The translations under genes and the position numbers were made by a program. From assembly GCF_001661495.1 (NCBI RefSeq), contig NZ_BDDT01000001.1, positions 372,001-436,000 of the forward strand: a stretch of DNA of 64,000 nucleotides, written 5' to 3'. The notes beneath the pieces are model-generated. The model was not told the DNA's origin. It saw only the letters and a program-made list of their open reading frames with translations, and searched no databases. The stretch is from Pseudoalteromonas prydzensis. GTDB taxonomy: Bacteria; Pseudomonadota; Gammaproteobacteria; Enterobacterales; Alteromonadaceae. Of the stretch, positions 59,234-64,000 are shown one piece after another; within the stretch, counting starts at the first letter, position 1, and the number at the start of each line of letters is the position of its first letter.

Positions 59234-60445
59234 TTAAACTTTCCTTTTAAGCCCAGATTTTGCACGCTCTTTGATATTTGTCTGAATATATATTTGATCG
59301 GTAGTGGCAATTTTTGCATGCCCTAAATCTTCCGATAAATGTTTTAAAGGGCGAGTTTGTGCATCATGGGTTGCACCAGTATGTCTTAGCCAATGCGCAG
59401 TCGCGGACTCTAGTTGCTCGGCATCATCCGTAAAACCATCATCAAGTAAAGATTGTTTTGCTAAATCAAAACTTTGTTGTACTAAACGGCGAATTTGTCG
59501 AACAGTCATACCACCTTGGCCGCGAATTTTATGTACCAATGGTTCGGGCTCATCAACACGGGGCAGGGCTGGCAACCCTCGATATAATCTATAACGTTTT
59601 AAATAAGTTACAAAATCTTCACTGAGTGTGACATCGCGTAATTTATTTCCTTTACCCATGATCCTTAAAAACCAAAAGCCATCATTATCTTGCCAAAAAT
59701 GAGACATAACAGGCGACCATTGTGGCCGCTCTGATAGTTCTGAGATCCGTAAATAAAGGCCTTTTAAACAGGCTAAAGTAAATAAATTACGTTCTAGATC
59801 TGGCACTTGCTCACATTTATCACGGGTAACACCAAATACATATTCCCATTGAATATCGCTTAAGGTATCAGGAATTTTTATTTGTGATTGCACAACTAAA
59901 TACGGGCTATTCTTTTTAACAACCGGTACAAAGTTAGCAAAGGTTTTTTCTTCTAAAATAGCAAACTTATAAAAAACATTAAGTGCTGTGAACATAGCTG
60001 CTAAAGTTTGCTGACTGGCAATCGATTCTTTGAGCATAAAAGGGCGCCAATTTTCGTTTAATCTACGGATCCCTTGTTCATCTTTATAACGCCATTGCAC
60101 CGAAGTCATGGTCCAGCGTTTATCGGGTTCGACCATAAAATCAACATAGGCTTCGATGTCTTCACGCTTTAATTCAAATACTGACTTTTTAGCAACTAAC
60201 CAAGACCATAAATAAAAGCGCTCGAGTTCGTTACGGAAACGGTTATAGGTTGCTTCTGATTTTCGACCATAAACATATAAAAATTGGTACAAAAATACTA
60301 ATTCTTGCTTAGATTCAGCGACAGTCAAGCCAACTTGCTGTATAAAGGAGGCAAGTTCGGGGTATTCTGATTGCAATGTATCATCTTCAAGATGGGCAAT
60401 TTGATACCGTAATTGTTTTAATGTATCGACCAAAGCAACAAGCAT
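59234..60445 (-). CDS. Tyrosine recombinase (phage-integrase family)
   Basis: A 403-residue recombinase with all active residues: Arg233 (LYLRISELSERP), Lys265 or Lys268 (MGKGNKLRDV), His351 and Arg354 (HWLRHTGATH), His376 (LGHAKIATT) and nucleophile Tyr386 (DQIYIQT). The N-terminal core-binding domain (about 40-170) is typical. No excisionase, attachment-site duplication or phage gene is nearby, so it is not part of an obvious island. It is longer than XerC/D (about 300). It is followed directly by the antiporter gene, an unusual pairing. A 28-bp inverted repeat 46 bp upstream may be its site or operator. Confidence 0.9.
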   Translation of the reverse strand: MLVALVDTLKQLRYQIAHLEDDTLQSEYPELASFIQQVGLTVAESKQELVFLYQFLYVYGRKSEATYNRFRNELERFYLWSWLVAKKSVFELKREDIEAYVDFMVEPDKRWTMTSVQWRYKDEQGIRRLNENWRPFMLKESIASQQTLAAMFTALNVFYKFAILEEKTFANFVPVVKKNSPYLVVQSQIKIPDTLSDIQWEYVFGVTRDKCEQVPDLERNLFTLACLKGLYLRISELSERPQWSPVMSHFWQDNDGFWFLRIMGKGNKLRDVTLSEDFVTYLKRYRLYRGLPALPRVDEPEPLVHKIRGQGGMTVRQIRRLVQQSFDLAKQSLLDDGFTDDAEQLESATAHWLRHTGATHDAQTRPLKHLSEDLGHAKIATTDQIYIQTNIKERAKSGLKRKV

Positions 60446-60475
60446 AATATAGTTATTTCTAATAAAATAAAGTAG

Positions 60476-60519
60476 TTACAGTTTAACTGTAAAGTCCGAT
60501 ACTGTCTAGTATTGGACTT
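60476..60519. promoter_or_regulatory. Inverted repeats upstream of the tyrosine recombinase
   Basis: TTACAG-TTTAA-CTGTAA (60476-60492) is a perfect palindrome. It runs into AAGTCCGATACT-GTCT-AGTATTGGACTT (60492-60519), 12-bp arms with one mismatch around 4 bases. The latter has the size and symmetry of a tyrosine recombinase core site. It also lies in the divergent promoter spacer, so it could be an operator instead. Confidence 0.5.
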
Positions 60520-60586
60520 AGCGGTTCTATAATTGTGAAGCTAATTAGATAATAGCAAAGCAATGTTGTTGGTTTAAGGAAAGCAT

Positions 60587-61150
60587 ATGAAAAAATTAAT
60601 TGTTTTAAGTTTAGTCGCACTCACATTAGTACTGTCTGGTTGTGCTACAACAGGTAGTGCTTCGCCAACTGAAAAGCGTAATCTAGTGCAAAATATGCGA
60701 GCGGATACACTGAGTAAATTATACAAAGAAAAACCAGATGTTAAACAACAAATTGCTAATTCTGCAGGCTATGCCGTATTTGATAATGCCAATGTCAATG
60801 TTGTTTTAGCCAGCTTTGGCGGCGGCTATGGTGTGGTAAAAAATAACTTAACCGGTAAATCAACCTATATGAATATGGGTGAAGCAGGTTTAGGGTTAGG
60901 ATTAGGCGTTAAAGATTTTAATGTGGTGATGGTTTTTCATAATCAAGCCGCGTTAAACCGTTTTATTGAACATGGTTGGGCATTTGGTGGCAATGCTGAT
61001 GCTGCCGCGAAATACCAAGATAAAGGTGGCGCCGTAGTTGCCGAAGCCATTGCCGATCAAGTAACCGTTTATTCTTTAACCGAAAGTGGCCTGGCACTGC
61101 AGGCCGTGTTAAAAGGCACTAAATTCTGGGTAGATTCTGAGCTAAATTAA
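60587..61150 (+). CDS. SYLF/YSC84-domain lipoprotein
   Basis: A 187-residue protein with a lipoprotein signal (LALTLVLSGCATTG). The rest is a SYLF (YSC84, DUF500) lipid-binding-type domain: SAGYAVFDNANVNVVLASFGGGYG and GLGLGLGVKDFNVVMVFHN. A clear AAGGAA ribosome site precedes the ATG. Bacterial members are envelope proteins of unclear role. It is a single-gene unit. Confidence 0.88.
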   Translation: MKKLIVLSLVALTLVLSGCATTGSASPTEKRNLVQNMRADTLSKLYKEKPDVKQQIANSAGYAVFDNANVNVVLASFGGGYGVVKNNLTGKSTYMNMGEAGLGLGLGVKDFNVVMVFHNQAALNRFIEHGWAFGGNADAAAKYQDKGGAVVAEAIADQVTVYSLTESGLALQAVLKGTKFWVDSELN

Positions 61151-61167
61151 CCCTAAAAAAACCTTCT

Positions 61168-61203
61168 ATAAGTGGGCTAGTTCGTGTGATTACGCCCACT
61201 TTA
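61168..61203 (+). terminator. Possible terminator after the SYLF gene
   Basis: An 8-bp stem AAGTGGGC / GCCCACTT with a 16-nt loop and following TTAATTT. Confidence 0.4.
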
Positions 61204-61377
61204 ATTTATTTTACACTATTTAACATAACGTAATTTATAGGATATCAGCTAAAAATAACTTATAGCTTAAATTTTTCAATTAATTTTAACTTTCAAGTGT
61301 CAGGCTTAATCTAGATTTTAAATTAAACCGATCATATTTAGACGCTGGGTAAGTCGCATTTTAATTAAGAATCAAAT

Positions 61378-62094
61378 TCATTTCTCACTACTAGGCATTT
61401 TCAAAAATTTTTCATTTGGATAAAATTCTTTTGCTGCATTAAAGATATCATTTCCAAGGTCTATCAATTCACAAGTAATTTTTTTACTACCATTTTTTAT
61501 TTCCTTTGTGTATTCTAATAAATCACATGCATTTAACTCACCAATTTCTTTTTTTATTGACTTTAAGTCTAGAGTTTTACCTTGAATCTTTTCATAGTGT
61601 ATTCTAACTATTTCATCATGCAATTTATTTCGTATTTCAATAAAACTAACAATATCTGAATCCAGAATCTGACATTCGTTTATTTTACCAAACATATAAG
61701 GGTTTACTTTAAGTAAGAATGAGATGTTTTCCCCATATTTTGGAGATGTAGGAACTATCATTCGCCTAAAACTCAATGCAGCACTTAATTCATTATTGTA
61801 TCCTAATATTTTATCGTTAAGGCTTTTGTATAGTGCTAATCTAGTTAAAATTGCTAATAAAGATTTATTTATTTTTTCAACCCTTTTTTCTACTAACTCT
61901 AATCCATCATCATTTCTTCTTAAGTGAAAAGCAAAGTATGCTCCTCCAAATGAAGCTAAAGCTGGAGTAAGTAACTTAACTAAATATTCTATACTTAACA
62001 TTGTAGACTTTTCTATTGACGGACAGCATACATACCATAAGCCTATGCTAACTAGAATACTTAAAACAACCCCAAGTATTATTTTAATAGTCAT
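61378..62094 (-). CDS. Hypothetical AT-rich protein with N-terminal membrane helices
   Basis: A 238-residue protein with two hydrophobic segments near the N-terminus (IILGVVLSILVSIGLWYVC and LLTPALASFGGAYFAFHL), then a charged helical domain (VEKRVEKINKSLLAILTR, IEIRNKLHDEIVRIHYEK). It matches no family I recognise. Its base composition is clearly more AT-rich than the neighbours, suggesting foreign origin. A two-helix anchor with a charged cytoplasmic part is shared by some defence or toxin-like proteins, but no such motif is seen. Confidence 0.7.
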   Translation of the reverse strand: MTIKIILGVVLSILVSIGLWYVCCPSIEKSTMLSIEYLVKLLTPALASFGGAYFAFHLRRNDDGLELVEKRVEKINKSLLAILTRLALYKSLNDKILGYNNELSAALSFRRMIVPTSPKYGENISFLLKVNPYMFGKINECQILDSDIVSFIEIRNKLHDEIVRIHYEKIQGKTLDLKSIKKEIGELNACDLLEYTKEIKNGSKKITCELIDLGNDIFNAAKEFYPNEKFLKMPSSEK

Positions 62095-62257
62095 AACTTC
62101 CTTTTTTCCTTTATTTATAAACTACACTATGTTTTTAGTAATTCTCAGCTCTTTTAGATTTTTATAGAATTCGTTGTCACTTTGTCTAGTGTAAACTGTA
62201 AAATTAACAATATTGTTAACCACCTCCGATAAAAATATCATTTCTGAATAGATTAAT

Positions 62258-63304
62258 TTACTTGATCAATTTCAAATCGAACTTTCTGGAATTAAGTTTT
62301 TGATCAAACGCGTCTGCTAACCTTTCTGTTTCACTAAACACTGTGCGCCAGTATTTAATTCGGGTGTCGGCATCGAGATTGGTGAAGTCGTTTCTGTCGG
62401 GGATTTTTCCGTAAGGTAAGCCGGCGATGAATTGTTTTGATGGGGTGATCATTACTACGTTGTCGTAGTTTTGTGACGCGACTTTACGTTTTAAGTTTTT
62501 ATCAAACCACCCTGCTTTTGGTTCGCTATTAAAGTGCGGGTATAAAATTAAACCTGGGTTGTTAATTTTTAAATCAAAATGGTAATCAACAATACCGCCA
62601 TCGCGATACATGCCCGCTGGCGTGCCGGTAATATTTTTTATACCTTGCATCACCAACGGGATTGAGCCCGAGGCTAATAACGCATCTTTTAAATTATCTT
62701 TGTTTAAATCTAGCTGTGTAGTTTTAAATTGATAGCTGTCTTCAAGGGCTAAATCACTATTAGGCGCTTGAAAAATAAAGCGTTCGTATTGTTTATTTAA
62801 AAAGCGCCGGTTTACGCGATTGGTTAAATAACTTTTGCTCAGGCCCAATAGCTGTAATGCTTTTAGTTCACTTGCTACTAAGCCATTTGATTTTGCGACA
62901 ATAAAATGTGCTTTAAAAATGGGGTTGTTGATTATTTCTGTCACGCCATTGTTGCCAAACACCTCTTCGAGTAAAGCGCGGGCTTTAGTTGTTATTTCTT
63001 CTGGTGTTGGTTTGTTACTCGAGTAACGCGTTTCACTGTAAGATTTTGCCAAACGCTCAATGGCTGCCACCGGATCATGTTGTGAAAAACACGCTGCTCT
63101 AAATGCTCCTGCCGACGAGCCGATCAAATTCAGTGGTGATGATCGGTGTTTAAAAAACTCACCAAAAATATACTTATCTAAACCAAATAACGTAAACCAT
63201 TTAGGGCCACCGGATGCCCCTAAAAAGCTGCTAAAAAGGTCGGGGGTAAAGCCCTGCTCAGTTATTATTTTTGCTGCAGTGTTACCTGCATAAATATCAA
63301 TCAT
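62258..63304 (-). CDS. Patatin-like phospholipase
   Basis: A 348-residue patatin. FLGASGGP (about 28-34) is the oxyanion loop, GSSAG (62-66, Ser64) the nucleophile elbow and DGG (235-237, Asp235) the second catalytic residue in the Ser-Asp dyad. Predicted lipid acyl hydrolase. No signal peptide is present. It is separated from the AT-rich orphan by 163 bp and from the symporter gene upstream by 72 bp on the same strand. Confidence 0.9.
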   Translation of the reverse strand: MIDIYAGNTAAKIITEQGFTPDLFSSFLGASGGPKWFTLFGLDKYIFGEFFKHRSSPLNLIGSSAGAFRAACFSQHDPVAAIERLAKSYSETRYSSNKPTPEEITTKARALLEEVFGNNGVTEIINNPIFKAHFIVAKSNGLVASELKALQLLGLSKSYLTNRVNRRFLNKQYERFIFQAPNSDLALEDSYQFKTTQLDLNKDNLKDALLASGSIPLVMQGIKNITGTPAGMYRDGGIVDYHFDLKINNPGLILYPHFNSEPKAGWFDKNLKRKVASQNYDNVVMITPSKQFIAGLPYGKIPDRNDFTNLDADTRIKYWRTVFSETERLADAFDQKLNSRKFDLKLIK

Positions 63305-63376
63305 GAAAATACTTCATTATTTTTAACTATGGAAAAGTGAATATTTATGCAAAAACATTCACTTTAACCGTTATAT

Positions 63377-64000
63377 TTAGTGCCAAATTCCCTGCTCGGT
63401 TTTACCTTGCACAAGCACATTTTTTGCATTAAATTCAGGTTCAACACCTTCAGCTCGTTGCCTATTATAATCGTCTGTGACATTTAAAATAGTCGGGGTG
63501 AGCAATATTATGGCAATTACATTGACGACTGTCATCAAACCAAGGGCAATATCGGCTAAGTCCCACACTTCTTTTAATGTGGCAGATGCGCCCCACATCA
63601 TCATAGATAAGTATAAAAGAGTATAAATACCGCGCCCTAGTTTATTATCGAGCTTAAATAAATGTAGATTACTTTCGGCGTAGGCATAGTTGGCAACCAC
63701 TGAAGTAAAAGCAAATAAGCTGATAGCTGCGGCAACAAAATACACACCACCTTGTGCTAAATGCGCGGTCATTGCCGCTTGTGTTAAACGAATGCCTTCC
63801 ATCTCACCGCTAATATCTACATCAGCCAGTAAGATGATCACCGCTGTACAACTACACAACACGATGGTATCAAAAAACACCCCAAGCATTTGAATATACC
63901 CTTGAGTAACTGGGTGATTTGGAATAGGCGACGCACTGGCCGATGCATGCGGTACACTGCCCGCTCCAGCCTCATTTGAATAAAGCCCGCGTTGAATACC
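63377..64000 (-). CDS. Sodium:alanine symporter (AGCS family), 5' part cut by window
   Basis: The frame runs from a stop at 63377-63379 to the right edge. The frame continues upstream of the apparent ATG at 63889, and the translated edge (RGLYSNEAGAGSVPHASA and HPVTQGYIQMLGVF) is the conserved AGCS core. It carries the last helices (VYFVAAAISLFAFTSVVANYAY, GLMTVVNVIAIILLTP). It imports alanine, glycine or a related amino acid with sodium. The N-terminal two-thirds lies outside the window. Confidence 0.9.
   Translation of the reverse strand, partial: GIQRGLYSNEAGAGSVPHASASASPIPNHPVTQGYIQMLGVFFDTIVLCSCTAVIILLADVDISGEMEGIRLTQAAMTAHLAQGGVYFVAAAISLFAFTSVVANYAYAESNLHLFKLDNKLGRGIYTLLYLSMMMWGASATLKEVWDLADIALGLMTVVNVIAIILLTPTILNVTDDYNRQRAEGVEPEFNAKNVLVQGKTEQGIWH

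Noticed and set aside
59234..60445. Tyrosine recombinase as marker of an integrated phage or island
   Set aside because: No phage genes, tRNA target or flanking direct repeat was found; neighbours are ordinary genes.

Overview
The window looks like part of the second chromosome (chromid) of a marine gammaproteobacterium, most probably Pseudoalteromonas or a close relative. This is inferred from protein content and moderately AT-rich composition; no rRNA or marker gene is present to prove it. Typical signs are many large TonB-dependent receptors, a lipoprotein dipeptidyl peptidase, a FecI/FecR/receptor triad, several LysR regulators and a plasmid-style replication and partition locus amid ordinary metabolic genes (katG, class II DAHP synthase, ppsA, a YdiJ-type dehydrogenase).

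Layout. 0-6.6 kb: truncated esterase, two GST genes (one frameshifted), katG and a secreted metallophosphoesterase. 6.6-14.1 kb: a TonB receptor divergent from an ECF sigma factor, FecR and STN-type receptor. 14.2-21.1 kb: regulator/target pairs (ArsR with a broken NIPSNAP gene and an ABM monooxygenase; TetR with an MFS pump; LysR with a PACE pump; LysR with an azoreductase). 21.3-25.8 kb: a chemoreceptor and a ZnuD-like zinc receptor with a Zur-like operator on its promoter. 26-35 kb: DPP-IV peptidase, LigB dioxygenase, thiopurine methyltransferase, DUF2938, LysR, DJ-1, cupin and RmuC. 35-39.3 kb: a Ser/Thr kinase-TPR protein with an overlapping FHA protein. 39.4-39.8 kb: a 142-bp tandem duplication that looks like two small RNA genes. 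39.8-43 kb: a SWIM-SNF2 helicase.

43-49.5 kb is the replicon core: parB, parA, an iteron-rich origin with DnaA boxes, a rep gene, and then a convergent tus gene. Iterons (consensus TTAGTAAAAAAGTGATCT) lie on both sides of parAB and nearly all contain GATC. Three copies of a 16-bp repeat (AGTATGATGTGTTCTT) lie around tus, one overlapping its promoter. They resemble the first half of the E. coli Ter site. Their orientations would form a fork trap just right of the origin, blocking rightward forks from the origin and stopping the leftward fork when it returns round the circle. This fits unidirectional replication, which has been reported for Pseudoalteromonas second chromosomes, and is the most notable feature of the window.

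49.7-64 kb: class II DAHP synthase, divergent ppsR/ppsA, a YdiJ-like FAD/Fe-S dehydrogenase, a tyrosine recombinase translationally adjacent to a cation antiporter, a SYLF lipoprotein, an AT-rich orphan, a patatin and a truncated sodium:alanine symporter. No tRNA, rRNA, CRISPR or recognisable insertion sequence was seen.
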